Positions 51,842-61,021 of a stretch of 64,000 nt of DNA are shown here, one piece after another. The position numbers and the translations under genes are program-made. Source of the stretch: Methylotenera oryzisoli (lineage in GTDB: Bacteria > Pseudomonadota > Gammaproteobacteria > Burkholderiales > Methylophilaceae); NCBI GenBank assembly GCA_945878695.1, contig CAMDXI010000002.1:1-64000 (forward strand). Direction: 5' to 3'. The notes beneath the pieces were generated by a model, which was not told the DNA's origin, did no database searches, and saw nothing but the letters and a program-made list of their open reading frames with translations. How positions within the stretch are numbered: the first letter of the stretch is position 1; each line of letters begins with the position of its first letter.

Positions 51842-51907
51842 TCATCCCACGCAATCAAATTGCATTCAGTTTTTAATGTTTAACCCATTTTAAAAAGGAA
51901 AATTATT

Positions 51908-52471
51908 ATGTCATTAGTTAATACAGCCATTAAACCATTCAAAGCACAGGCCTACCATAACGGTAAATTTGTTGAAGTGACTGAAGCCAACCTAAAAGGC
52001 AAATGGTCTGCGGTGGTATTTTACCCAGCGGATTTCACTTTTGTTTGCCCAACTGAATTAGGCGATTTGGCAGATAACTACGCCACATTCCAAAAAATGG
52101 GCGTGGAAATTTACGCGGTTTCAACCGACACGCACTTCACCCACAAAGCTTGGCACGATGCGTCTGACACCATCAAAAAAATTCAATACCCTATGATAGG
52201 TGACCCAACCGGCACCATCACACGTAACTTTGAAGTGATGATAGAAGAAGAAGGTTTGGCGCTGCGCGGTACTTTCTTAATCAACCCAGAAGGCGTGATT
52301 AAAGCCATGGAAGTGAACGATCTAGGCATAGGCCGTTCTGCTGCGGATCTAATCCGTAAAGCGCAAGCCGCGCAATACGTGGCCAGCCATCCAGGTGAAG
52401 TGTGCCCAGCATCATGGACACCAGGCAGCGAAACATTGGCGCCATCACTTGATTTAGTAGGCAAAATCTAA
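51908..52471 (+). CDS. ahpC: Alkyl hydroperoxide reductase subunit C (peroxiredoxin)
   Basis: A 187-residue typical 2-Cys peroxiredoxin: peroxidatic C47 in [14 protein letters not shown] and the resolving Cys near the C-terminus in [11 protein letters not shown]. It reduces H2O2 and organic peroxides and is recharged by AhpF. The SD AAGGA lies upstream of the ATG. A stem-loop terminator follows before ahpF. Together with the upstream palindrome this suggests an oxidative-stress-inducible unit. Confidence 0.97.
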   Translation: MSLVNTAIKPFKAQAYHNGKFVEVTEANLKGKWSAVVFYPADFTFVCPTELGDLADNYATFQKMGVEIYAVSTDTHFTHKAWHDASDTIKKIQYPMIGDPTGTITRNFEVMIEEEGLALRGTFLINPEGVIKAMEVNDLGIGRSAADLIRKAQAAQYVASHPGEVCPASWTPGSETLAPSLDLVGKI

Positions 52472-52534
52472 GCACTGGCATTTAGCTTCATGCGTGCCCT
52501 TAGGCCACAAGCTTAGGGGCACCCTTAAAACCAC

Positions 52535-52563
52535 AGCTTTATCCAAAAGATAAGGCTTTTTTT
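52535..52563 (+). terminator. Intercistronic terminator between ahpC and ahpF
   Basis: AGCTTTATC (52535-52543) pairs with GATAAGGCT (52549-52557) with one G-U wobble around a 5-nt loop, followed by a run of seven T. A further stem (GTGCCCTTA with TTAGGGGCAC) lies just upstream. It should make AhpC more abundant than AhpF. Confidence 0.8.
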
Positions 52564-52593
52564 AACAAAAAAATTAATAAAACGAGAGCAACC

Positions 52594-54171
52594 ATGGCCT
52601 TAGATACCCAAATTAAAACCCAATTACAAACCTATTTGCAGATGCTCAAAGAGCCAGTCGACTTGGTGGCATCATTAGACGACAGCGCAGGCGCAAAAGA
52701 AATGTTGGCTTTATTGGAAGAGCTAGCTGGCATGTCTGACAAGATCAGCTTGAGCTTTGATGAGCATGCACGTAAGCCGTCTTTTTCAGTCAAACGGGGT
52801 GCGGCGCATAAAGACGCGGCACAGGCAGTGGGCATTCGTTTTGCGGGCATCCCCATGGGCCATGAATTCACTTCTTTGGTCTTGGCCTTGTTGCATGTTG
52901 GCGGTCACCCACTGAAATTAGAGGCGGAAAAAATTGCACAAATTGCTGCACTTGACGGCAAGTTTGCTTTTGAAACCTTCATCTCCTTAAGTTGCCACAA
53001 TTGCCCAGAAGTGGTGCAGGCCTTGAATTTGATGGCGGTGATCAACCCGAATATCAGTCACGTCATGGTAGACGGTGCCTTGTACCAAGATGAAGTAAAC
53101 GAACGCAAGATCATGGCCGTGCCGACTATTTTCTTAAATGGCGTGGAGTTTGGTGCAGGTCGCATGGGCGTGGATGAAATCTTGCCTAAATTAGACCAAG
53201 GGGCACAAGCGCGCGAAGCTAAAAAGCTAGCAGCCAAAGCGCCGTATGATGTGTTGATCGTGGGCGGTGGGCCAGCTGGTGCCGCCGCGGCTATTTATGC
53301 AGCCCGTAAAGGCATACGCACCGGTATTGTCGCCGAGCGTTTTGGTGGCCAAGTGATGGACACCATGGCCATAGAAAACTTCATTTCGGTAAAAGAAACC
53401 GATGGTCCTAAATTGGTTGCGGCGCTCGAAGAGCACGTTAAAACTTACGACATCGATGTGATGAACTTACAGCGTGCGCAATCCTTAACTGCGCCTCGAA
53501 CCGGTGCCGGTGGTTTGATAGAAGTGACTCTGGAAAACGGCGCGAGCCTGTCCAGCAAAGCGGTCATCGTCGCGACCGGTGCGCGTTGGAAAGAACTGAA
53601 CATTCCTGGCGAACAAGCTTACCGTGGCAAGGGCGTGGCCTATTGCCCGCATTGCGACGGCCCCTTGTTCAAAGGCAAGCACGTGGCGGTGATTGGTGGC
53701 GGTAACTCGGGTGTGGAAGCGGCCATCGATTTGGCCGGCTTTGTCAGCCACGTTACCTTATTGCAATACGGGGACAAGTTGAGTGCGGATGCGATATTGC
53801 AGGATAAATTACACAGCTTGAGCAATGTCACGGTGATAGTGAATGCCGAAACCACGGAAATCACCGGTGAAGATGAAAAGGTCAACGGTTTGATTTACCG
53901 TGACCGGGTCAGCGACACCTTGAAAACCGTCACATTGGCTGGGGTGTTTGTGCAGATTGGTTTGTTGCCGAACACCGATTGGTTAAAAAGCAGCGGCATG
54001 GCTTTGAGTAAATTCAATGAGGTGGAAGTGAACGCACACGGTCAAACCTCATTGGCTGGGGTGTTTGCTGCAGGCGACGTGACCACCGTGCCTTATAAGC
54101 AAATCATCATCGCCATGGGCGAAGGCGCCAAAGCCTCATTGGGTGCGTTTGATTATTTAATACGGCAATAA
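52594..54171 (+). CDS. ahpF: Alkyl hydroperoxide reductase subunit F
   Basis: A 525-residue flavoprotein disulfide reductase that transfers electrons from NAD(P)H to AhpC. N-terminal thioredoxin-like domains (about 1-200) carry CHNCPEVV; the C-terminal thioredoxin-reductase-like part has [22 protein letters not shown] (FAD), CPHCDGP (redox CxxC) and [15 protein letters not shown] (NAD). Length is standard (about 520). The 122-bp gap to ahpC includes a terminator. Confidence 0.97.
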   Translation: MALDTQIKTQLQTYLQMLKEPVDLVASLDDSAGAKEMLALLEELAGMSDKISLSFDEHARKPSFSVKRGAAHKDAAQAVGIRFAGIPMGHEFTSLVLALLHVGGHPLKLEAEKIAQIAALDGKFAFETFISLSCHNCPEVVQALNLMAVINPNISHVMVDGALYQDEVNERKIMAVPTIFLNGVEFGAGRMGVDEILPKLDQGAQAREAKKLAAKAPYDVLIVGGGPAGAAAAIYAARKGIRTGIVAERFGGQVMDTMAIENFISVKETDGPKLVAALEEHVKTYDIDVMNLQRAQSLTAPRTGAGGLIEVTLENGASLSSKAVIVATGARWKELNIPGEQAYRGKGVAYCPHCDGPLFKGKHVAVIGGGNSGVEAAIDLAGFVSHVTLLQYGDKLSADAILQDKLHSLSNVTVIVNAETTEITGEDEKVNGLIYRDRVSDTLKTVTLAGVFVQIGLLPNTDWLKSSGMALSKFNEVEVNAHGQTSLAGVFAAGDVTTVPYKQIIIAMGEGAKASLGAFDYLIRQ

Positions 54172-54189
54172 TTGGCCTCTGCGCTAAGC

Positions 54190-54222
54190 AAAAAAGGCGA
54201 TAGCAATGCTATCGCCTTTTTT
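54190..54222. terminator. Terminator after ahpF, shared with the DUF2892 gene
   Basis: GGCGATAGC (54196-54204) and GCTATCGCC (54208-54216) form a 9-bp stem with an AAT loop, flanked by A-run and TTTTTT. Confidence 0.92.
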
Positions 54223-54233
54223 ATGGGCAGTCG

Positions 54234-54428
54234 CTATTTTTTGCAGCAGCCACCGCTTTTGCAGCCAAATAAGGCATAAGCCGGGCAGTAGCTGAACAAG
54301 CCGGTTAACAAAGGGGCGACGCCTATCCACGCCCACACTGGGCCGCCGAACACGGCCACCCAAGTGATCAAAGCAATGCCCACCACTATGCGTATAATTT
54401 TTTCGATACCGCCAAGGTTGGTTTTCAT
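54234..54428 (-). CDS. DUF2892 family small membrane protein
   Basis: A 64-residue protein with two short hydrophobic segments (about 12-28 and 30-46) and the YgaP/DUF2892 pattern: MKTNLGGIEKIIRIVVGIALI, GPVWAWIGVAPLLTGLFSYCPAYALFGCKSGGCC. The conserved CPAY-x-x-FGC pattern with several cysteines suggests metal or sulfur binding, but no function is established. It is a single gene with a shared terminator. Confidence 0.9.
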   Translation of the reverse strand: MKTNLGGIEKIIRIVVGIALITWVAVFGGPVWAWIGVAPLLTGLFSYCPAYALFGCKSGGCCKK

Positions 54429-54520
54429 GATGCTTATCCTTTAATAAAGAGGGGTTTGAATGCGCTAGCTAGGCTAGTCAAACCATCATACACCCAAGGC
54501 AGCAGTGCATGGTATTTGCT

Positions 54521-56140
54521 TTAGCTGGCCATGCTCAAGGCCACCGCCTCGGCGATGCGTATGCCATCCACCCCGGCCGATAAAATGCCGCCAGCGTAAC
54601 CGGCGCCTTCCCCAGTGGGGTATAAGCCTTGCGTGTTGATGCTTTGCAAACTTTCCTCATCGCGCTTGATGCGTATAGGCGAGGAAGTGCGTGTTTCCAC
54701 GCCAGTCAAAATACCATCGGCCAGATCAAAACCTTTAATTTGTTTGGCAAATTGCGGGATGGCTTCGCGTATGGCGCTGATGACAAATTCCGGTAAGGCC
54801 GTGTCTAAATTGCCCAAGCGCACGCTGGGGGTGTAAGAGGGCATGACTTGACCAAATTCGGTCGATGCTTGATTGACTAAGAAGTCGCCTATTAATTGCC
54901 CCGGTGCTTGGTAGGTGCTGCCGCCCAATAGAAAAGCCTGGTGTTCCCAATGCCGTTGAAAGGCGATGCCGGCTAGTGGGTGGCCGGGGAAATCCACTTC
55001 TGGCGTGATGCCCACTACTATGCCGGCGTTGGCATTGCGTTCGTTGCGTGAATACTGGCTCATGCCATTGGTCACCACGCAGCCGGCTTCCGAGGCCGAG
55101 GCCACTACCGTCCCGCCTGGGCACATACAAAAGCTGTAGACGCTGCGGCCGTTGCTGGCATGGTGGACCAATTTATAATCGGCTGCGCCCAAGATAGGGT
55201 GTTGGGCATTTGGGCCGTGGCGGGCGCTGTCGATTAAGGATTGCGGGTGTTCTATTCTGAAGCCTACGCTAAACGGCTTGGCTTCGATGAAGACGCCTCT
55301 TTCGTAGAGCATTTCAAAGGTATCGCGGGCGCTGTGGCCCACCGCTAAAATCAAATGGTCGGTGGCAATGCGCTCGCCGTTTTGCAGCACTACAGCTTGC
55401 ACTTGATGTTGCCCTTGGTCGTTGCTGCTCAGCTCTATGTCGTCAACGCGACTTTGAAAGCGAATCTCGCCGCCAAGGGCGATGATGGTTTCACGCATTT
55501 TTTCCACCATGCTGACCAATCTGAAGGTGCCTATGTGCGGGTGGCTGACGTATAAAATTTCTTCTGGCGCACCGGCTTTGACGAATTCGTTCAGCACTTT
55601 ACGACCATAATGCTTGGGGTCTTTAATCTGACTGTAGAGCTTGCCGTCAGAAAAGGTGCCAGCGCCCCCTTCACCGTATTGCACGTTGGATTCGGTATTC
55701 AATTCGCTTTTACGCCAAAAATTAAAGGTGTCTTTGGTGCGTTCCCGCACCGCTTTACCACGCTCTAATACCACGGGTTTAAATCCAGACTGGGCTAAAA
55801 TCAGCGCGGCAAATAAGCCGGATGGCCCCATGCCGATAATGACCGGCCGTTTTGTTAAGTTGGCGGGCGCTTGCGCCACGAAATGATAAGACGTGTCTGG
55901 CGCCAATTTGACGTGCGGGTCCTTGCGTAATTTAGCGAGGATTTTTGCCTCACCTTGCACCGTCACATCCAAGGTGTAGGCTAATAGAATTGCGTTGGCT
56001 TTGCGTGCATCGACGCCGCGTTTGAAAATAGCGTAATCCAATAAATCGGCCGCATTGATGCCCAGTTTTTTTATGATGGCCGCCCGAATTTCATCGGGAT
56101 GGTGATCCAGGGCTAATTTAATTTCGGTGATACGTATCAT
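54521..56140 (-). CDS. FAD-dependent oxidoreductase (COG2509-type dehydrogenase)
   Basis: A 539-residue flavoprotein. An N-terminal ferredoxin-like domain (about 1-85, MIRITEIKLALDHHPDEIRAAIIKKLGI) precedes a Rossmann FAD motif, VIIGMGPSGLFAALILAQSGFKPVVLERG, and the family block YGEGGAGTFSDGKLYSQIKDPKHYGRKVLNEFVKAGAPEEILYVSHPHIGTFRLV. The C-terminus has GVETRTSSPIRIKRDEESLQSINTQGLYPTGEGAGYAGGILSAGVDGI. The family is widespread and usually annotated NAD(P)/FAD-dependent oxidoreductase; substrate unknown. It lies downstream of hda on the minus strand, 26 bp away. Confidence 0.9.
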   Translation of the reverse strand: MIRITEIKLALDHHPDEIRAAIIKKLGINAADLLDYAIFKRGVDARKANAILLAYTLDVTVQGEAKILAKLRKDPHVKLAPDTSYHFVAQAPANLTKRPVIIGMGPSGLFAALILAQSGFKPVVLERGKAVRERTKDTFNFWRKSELNTESNVQYGEGGAGTFSDGKLYSQIKDPKHYGRKVLNEFVKAGAPEEILYVSHPHIGTFRLVSMVEKMRETIIALGGEIRFQSRVDDIELSSNDQGQHQVQAVVLQNGERIATDHLILAVGHSARDTFEMLYERGVFIEAKPFSVGFRIEHPQSLIDSARHGPNAQHPILGAADYKLVHHASNGRSVYSFCMCPGGTVVASASEAGCVVTNGMSQYSRNERNANAGIVVGITPEVDFPGHPLAGIAFQRHWEHQAFLLGGSTYQAPGQLIGDFLVNQASTEFGQVMPSYTPSVRLGNLDTALPEFVISAIREAIPQFAKQIKGFDLADGILTGVETRTSSPIRIKRDEESLQSINTQGLYPTGEGAGYAGGILSAGVDGIRIAEAVALSMAS

Positions 56141-56166
56141 GGGCTAACCTAATTGTAAGGGTGTGT

Positions 56167-56772
56167 TTACGGCGCTAAATTTAATTGCAATAACTGACGT
56201 AATAGAGGAAGCGTAACGGGTTTCTTAGTAGTGAGTGACCACTCATCTAGGGCGTCTAAAGTGGCCATGAGGGTGGACAAATCCCGCCGCAAATAACGCA
56301 GGCAATAATCCACCACTTCACTGGGCAAACGCATGCCGCGTTCCATGGCATGATTTTGCAGGGCTAAGGACTTTTCTGCGTCGTTCAAGGCGTGCAATTG
56401 GTAGACCAAACCCCAGGCTAAGCGCGTGGCTAAGTCATCACGCAAACCCATTTGCGTGGGGGCGTGCAAGCCGGCCGTGATCAAGCTGCCGTGGTTTTCT
56501 TTTATCTGGTTATAGAGATTAAATAAATCGATTTGCGCATCCGCACTCAATAAATGCACGTCGTCCACCACCGTCACATTTTGCGCAGCACAGGCTTTGA
56601 GCAAATGGCTTTTGCCACTGCCGGCTTCACCCCAAAGGTAGATGAAATGGGATGCGCCGGATGGCGAGACGGCCGCCCTTAAGCTGGCCAATGCCTCGGC
56701 ATTGCGGCCTGCCATAAAGTTTTGCAGGCTAGGTGGCGCGGCCGGTTTGATGTCGAGTAGGAGTTGCTTCAT
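56167..56772 (-). CDS. hda: DnaA-inactivating protein Hda
   Basis: A 201-residue AAA+ protein: N-terminal clamp-binding motif QLLLDIKP, Walker A WGEAGSGKSHLLKACAA, Walker B VVDDVHLL and the sensor region LRDDLATRLAWGLVYQL. Hda with the DNA clamp stimulates ATP hydrolysis on DnaA (regulatory inactivation). The start at 56772 places the clamp-binding motif at the true N-terminus; the longer frame to 56838 adds 22 unlikely residues. It is divergent from purM, the classical hda-purM neighbourhood. Confidence 0.93.
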   Translation of the reverse strand: MKQLLLDIKPAAPPSLQNFMAGRNAEALASLRAAVSPSGASHFIYLWGEAGSGKSHLLKACAAQNVTVVDDVHLLSADAQIDLFNLYNQIKENHGSLITAGLHAPTQMGLRDDLATRLAWGLVYQLHALNDAEKSLALQNHAMERGMRLPSEVVDYCLRYLRRDLSTLMATLDALDEWSLTTKKPVTLPLLRQLLQLNLAP

Positions 56773-56998
56773 GGCTTTCAATAGGGAGGTAAAACCTAAG
56801 CGGGGATGCGTATTTTGATTAAGTGGGACATGGCGCACGGAGTTGGATGATGGCGGCAGGTAACTACAGGCAGCCTAGGTTTTTTTACTGCAGATTTTTT
56901 GGGTTCAGTCGTCATATAGGTTAAAATTATACTTAAATTACTGTTTAACTCCCGAATTGCATTAAAAAAACCCTATTGATCACGAAGCGAGAGCCGTT

Positions 56999-58048
56999 TT
57001 GACTACCCACTCTACTAATACAACATCAATCAGCTACCGCGATGCCGGTGTAGACATAGAAGCAGGCGATGCCTTAATTGAAGAAATTAAACCGTTTGCT
57101 AAACGCACCATGCGCCCTGAGGTTTTGGCTGGCATTGGTGGCTTTGGCTCGCTATTCGAGATGCCTAAGAAATACAAAAATCCGGTATTGGTATCCGGCA
57201 CCGATGGCGTGGGCACCAAACTTAAATTGGCCTTTGAATTGAATATACACGACACCGTGGGCATCGATTTGGTCGCTATGAGTGTGAACGATATTTTGGT
57301 GCAAGGCGCTGAACCCTTATTTTTCCTAGACTACTTTGCCTGCGGCAAATTGGAAGTGGGCACGGCAGCACAAGTGATCAAAGGCATTGCCGCCGGTTGC
57401 GAGCAATCCGGATGCGCTTTAGTAGGGGGTGAAACCGCCGAGATGCCGGGCATGTACCCGGCCGGTGAATACGATTTAGCTGGCTTTGCCGTGGGTTGCG
57501 TGGATAAAGAAAACATCATCAATGGCAGCACCATAGCGGCCGGCGACGTGGTGCTGGGTTTGGCTTCCAGCGGCGCCCATTCCAACGGCTATTCATTAAT
57601 TCGCAAGCTGATAGCAAAATCCGGCATCGATTTTGCATCGGACTTTCATGGCCGCCCATTTAAAGACGTGGTGATGGCGCCTACGCGTATTTACGTTAAA
57701 CCTTTATTGCAGTTGCTGGCCACTCTGCCGGTAAAAGGCATGGCGCACATTACCGGTGGTGGCATCACGGAAAACATTCCGCGTGTGTTGCCAGCGGGTT
57801 TAACCGCTGAGATTAAAAAAGGCAGTTGGCCTATGCCGCCTTTATTCACTTGGCTGCAAGCCCAAGGCAATGTAGCGGATTTGGAAATGTATAAAACCTT
57901 TAATTGCGGCATAGGCATGGCCGTGATTGTGGCTGAAGAGCATGCTGCTGCTGCCATAGATTTATTAACTGAGGCGGGCGAAAGCGTGTTTCACATAGGC
58001 CAAGTGCGTGCGCAAAAAGCCGGCGAAGCCCCTACGGTTGTCCTCTAA
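56999..58048 (+). CDS. purM: Phosphoribosylformylglycinamidine cyclo-ligase
   Basis: A 349-residue AIR synthetase of purine biosynthesis: [86 protein letters not shown] and [21 protein letters not shown]. The only usable start before the conserved region is TTG at 56999. Length is typical (about 345-350). Confidence 0.95.
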   Translation: MTTHSTNTTSISYRDAGVDIEAGDALIEEIKPFAKRTMRPEVLAGIGGFGSLFEMPKKYKNPVLVSGTDGVGTKLKLAFELNIHDTVGIDLVAMSVNDILVQGAEPLFFLDYFACGKLEVGTAAQVIKGIAAGCEQSGCALVGGETAEMPGMYPAGEYDLAGFAVGCVDKENIINGSTIAAGDVVLGLASSGAHSNGYSLIRKLIAKSGIDFASDFHGRPFKDVVMAPTRIYVKPLLQLLATLPVKGMAHITGGGITENIPRVLPAGLTAEIKKGSWPMPPLFTWLQAQGNVADLEMYKTFNCGIGMAVIVAEEHAAAAIDLLTEAGESVFHIGQVRAQKAGEAPTVVL

Positions 58049-58103
58049 GCCTATCCTGTCTAGCGCAAGTCGCTGGCCGCATTAACCATATAAAGAAAAG
58101 CAA

Positions 58104-59579
58104 ATGACCCCAAATTTAATCCGGCAAGCGGCGGTAATGTTATCCAATCTTCTGGAATTCAATAGCCCGGCGGATGCCAAGCTGAGCGAATTTTTTCGCA
58201 ACAACCGCGATTTGGGCACCAAAGAACGGGCCTTTGTCGCTGAGAGTGTTTACGGCGTATTGCGCCGCTTGCGCTTTCTAAGTGCGGTCACCGCTACCGA
58301 CGACACCGATAACGACGACGCGCGTAAATTGGTCTTGGCCTGGATGTTGCGCATACAAGGCATGAGCATACAAAAAATGGAGCCCATGCTCAGCGAGCAG
58401 CAAATCGAATGGGCCCGCACCATTAAAGCCAAATCCACAGAAAACCTACCGTTGGCCGTGCAGGCCGATGTGCGCGATTGGTTGTGGGAGAAATTGGTGG
58501 CGCAATACGGTGAGGCTGAGGCCTTGACCATAGCCCGTAGCATGCACGAAGGTGCGACCTTGGATATACGCGTCAACACCATCAAAGCCACGCGCGATGA
58601 GGTGCTGGCAAAATTTATCGCCGAAAACACCACGGGGGAGGCGAACATCACCACCACCCCGTATTCACCTATTGGTTTGCGCATGCCTTTGCGCTTAAAC
58701 ATTAGCCGTCATGCGATGTTTACCGATGGCCAAATCGAAGTGCAAGACGAAGGCAGTCAAATCCTAGCGCATTTGGTGGCAGCCAAGCGTGGCATGATGG
58801 TGGCAGATTTCTGTGCCGGTGCCGGCGGTAAGACCTTAGCCATGGGCGCCTTAATGCGCAATACCGGCCGTTTGTATGCGTTTGATGTGTCGGAAAAACG
58901 CTTGCACAGCCTAGGCCAACGCTTAAAACGTTCGGGCTTAAGCAACCTTAATGCGCAGCGCATCAACGGTGAAAATGACCCTAAATTAAAACGCTTAAAC
59001 GGAAAATTTGATCGCGTGTTGGTCGATGCACCCTGTACAGGCTTGGGCACATTGCGCCGCAATCCGGATTTAAAATGGCGCCAAACGCCACAAGATTTAG
59101 CCGAGTTAACCGTTAAGCAAGCGGCGATTTTAGCCCGTGCGGCCAAGTTAACTAAAGCCGGCGGCCGTTTAATTTATTCCACCTGCAGCTTGTTAAGCGA
59201 CGAAAACGAACAGATAGCGCAAGCTTTTTTAGCCGCTCACCCAGACTACACCTTGCTCAACGCGGCCGAGATTTTGAGCCAACAGCAAATTGCATTGGAC
59301 ACCGGCCCTTATTTAAAACTGCTGCCGCATTTGCATCAGACCGATGGTTTCTTTGCTGCCGTGTTTGAAAAAACCGCTGACACGCTGGTGAAGAAAGCGC
59401 CAGTGACAATTGCCGTTGCGGTGGAAGCAGAGGCAGTGGAAAAAGTAGCTGCGCCAAAAAAAGCCAGCACGGATAAAAAACCCAGTGCCGTTAAAAAACC
59501 CAGTGCCGTTAAAAAAGCCACGGCCACGGAAAAAGCACCAGTCAAAAAAGCCGTTAAAGTAAAAGCCGTCAAGGCTTAA
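58104..59579 (+). CDS. RsmB/NOP-family rRNA cytosine-C5 methyltransferase with lysine-rich tail
   Basis: A 491-residue RNA methyltransferase. The NusB-like N-terminal domain is followed by the catalytic part with VADFCAGAGGKTLAMGAL, DAPCTGLGTLRRNPDLKWR and YSTCSLLSDENE (the two catalytic cysteines). The final 60 residues are Lys/Ala/Pro-rich with a repeat KKPSAV-KKPSAV encoded by an exact 18-bp tandem repeat (about 59475-59510). The tail probably adds RNA or ribosome binding. It is a paralogue of rsmB at 26.9 kb; the exact rRNA target is not known. The next gene starts 5 bp downstream. Confidence 0.88.
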   Translation: MTPNLIRQAAVMLSNLLEFNSPADAKLSEFFRNNRDLGTKERAFVAESVYGVLRRLRFLSAVTATDDTDNDDARKLVLAWMLRIQGMSIQKMEPMLSEQQIEWARTIKAKSTENLPLAVQADVRDWLWEKLVAQYGEAEALTIARSMHEGATLDIRVNTIKATRDEVLAKFIAENTTGEANITTTPYSPIGLRMPLRLNISRHAMFTDGQIEVQDEGSQILAHLVAAKRGMMVADFCAGAGGKTLAMGALMRNTGRLYAFDVSEKRLHSLGQRLKRSGLSNLNAQRINGENDPKLKRLNGKFDRVLVDAPCTGLGTLRRNPDLKWRQTPQDLAELTVKQAAILARAAKLTKAGGRLIYSTCSLLSDENEQIAQAFLAAHPDYTLLNAAEILSQQQIALDTGPYLKLLPHLHQTDGFFAAVFEKTADTLVKKAPVTIAVAVEAEAVEKVAAPKKASTDKKPSAVKKPSAVKKATATEKAPVKKAVKVKAVKA

Positions 59580-59583
59580 TGGC

Positions 59584-60819
59584 ATGATGAAATGGCCTAG
59601 CCTCAACCTGCAAATTTTATTAGGCGCTGTGTTTGGGGTCGCGCTAGGGGCTTATTTTCATAATCTAGGCGCATCCCACCCATTGACGCAGGGCGGGGTC
59701 TATGCGGCCAGTTTGCTGGGCACCCTATTCATCGATTTACTCAAAATGATCTTGATCCCCTTGGTGTTTTGTTCCATTGCGGTCGGCATCGCTAACCTGC
59801 GCCAACACCAGCAAATGCATAGGGTGTGGGTGACCACCTTGATCTTTTTCATTAGCAGTATGGCTATCGCCATTATTCTAGCTTTGCTGGCCGGCAATTA
59901 CTTTAAGCCTGGGGCGGGTTTGCATCTGTCTATGTTTGAGCATGCCATGCAAAACTTTGAAGCCAAGCAACTGCCCTTGCCGGAATTTTTAGCGCAATTT
60001 TTACACGGCCTATTCGTCAATCCGTTTACTGCGTTATCGCAAGGCAACGTGCTGGCGGTGGTGTGTTTTGCGCTAATCTTAGGCATAGCACTGGTCATGG
60101 GTGGCGACCGCTACAAGGCTCTATTAGCCCTGTTACAAGAAGGCTTGGCCGTGTGCATGCAAGTGGTGGGCTGGATTATGCGCATCGCCCCCTTAGGCAT
60201 CATGGCCTTACTCATGCAATTGGTTGCCATGCAAAACTTGGCCATGCTCAGCACCTTAGCTAAGTTTGTGGCGGTGGTGGTCGGCACCACTTTATTGCAT
60301 GGTGTCATCGTGCTGCCTTTAATCCTCTATCTGTTTACCGGTAAAACCCCATTGTGGTTTTGGCGTGGTGCGCGCGAGGCCTTGATGACGGCGTTTGCCA
60401 CCAGCTCCAGCTCGGCGACGCTGCCGGTTACCTTACGTTGTGCCAACGACCACTTGCAGGTTAAGCCGGCCATTGCCGGTTTTGTGATTCCTTTAGGCGC
60501 CACCATCAACATGGATGGCACGGCTTTGTACGAGGCTGCGGCAGCATTATTCATTGCCAATTTAGTTGGCATAGAATTAAGTTTTGTGCAGCAACTGATC
60601 GTGTTTTTTACCGCCATGATTGCTGCCATGGGCGCGCCTGGCATACCGAGTGCCGGCATGGTCACCATGGTCATGGTCTTGCAATCGGTGGGTTTGCCGG
60701 CTGAGGCCATTGCCATTTTATTGCCCATAGACCGCCTGCTCGACACCTTGCGCACCACGGTCAATGTGGAAGGCGACATGGTGGGCAGCTTGGTTGTGCA
60801 AAAATTACTTAAAAATTAG
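59584..60819 (+). CDS. Dicarboxylate/amino acid:cation symporter (DAACS)
   Basis: A 411-residue membrane symporter of the DctA/GltP family with about eight transmembrane helices and hairpin motifs: FATSSSSATLPVTLRCA (HP1), GATINMDGTALYEAAAALFIA (TM7), and GAPGIPSAGMVTMVMVLQSVGLP (HP2), plus the closing ILLPIDRLLDTLRTTVNVEGD. It imports C4-dicarboxylates or acidic amino acids with Na+ or H+; the exact substrate cannot be told. The start is at the first of two adjacent ATGs, five bases after the methyltransferase stop. Confidence 0.92.
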   Translation: MMKWPSLNLQILLGAVFGVALGAYFHNLGASHPLTQGGVYAASLLGTLFIDLLKMILIPLVFCSIAVGIANLRQHQQMHRVWVTTLIFFISSMAIAIILALLAGNYFKPGAGLHLSMFEHAMQNFEAKQLPLPEFLAQFLHGLFVNPFTALSQGNVLAVVCFALILGIALVMGGDRYKALLALLQEGLAVCMQVVGWIMRIAPLGIMALLMQLVAMQNLAMLSTLAKFVAVVVGTTLLHGVIVLPLILYLFTGKTPLWFWRGAREALMTAFATSSSSATLPVTLRCANDHLQVKPAIAGFVIPLGATINMDGTALYEAAAALFIANLVGIELSFVQQLIVFFTAMIAAMGAPGIPSAGMVTMVMVLQSVGLPAEAIAILLPIDRLLDTLRTTVNVEGDMVGSLVVQKLLKN

Positions 60820-60863
60820 CCTGGCTAATTGCTTACCCCCCCATTACTAACGACTCGTTTGCA

Positions 60864-60888
60864 CCTACCCATGTTTCTAATGGGTAGG
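60864..60888. terminator. Stem-loop between the symporter and nnrS
   Basis: CCTACCCAT (60864-60872) and ATGGGTAGG (60880-60888) form a perfect 9-bp stem with a 7-nt loop, 45 bases after the symporter stop. No U-tract follows, so an intrinsic terminator is uncertain. Confidence 0.5.
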
Positions 60889-60924
60889 GCCGGTTCAAAT
60901 AAATAGCCATTTAAATTTAAATGA

Positions 60925-60966
60925 CTGATTTAAATCAAATCCAATCTTTAGCATTAACCTGATAAT
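60925..60966 (+). promoter_or_regulatory. FNR/DNR-type promoter of nnrS
   Basis: CTGATTTAAATCAA (60925-60938) is a one-mismatch match to TTGAT-N4-ATCAA, the FNR/DNR box. A -10 GATAAT (60961-60966) predicts a transcription start near 60973, placing the box centre at -41.5, the usual class II activator position. Anaerobic or NO-dependent control of the downstream nnrS is inferred. Confidence 0.75.
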
Positions 60967-61021
60967 GACCCTTGCGGTATGGTTGAATAGATCGCATTTA
61001 TTCACGTAAAAGGATGGTTGC

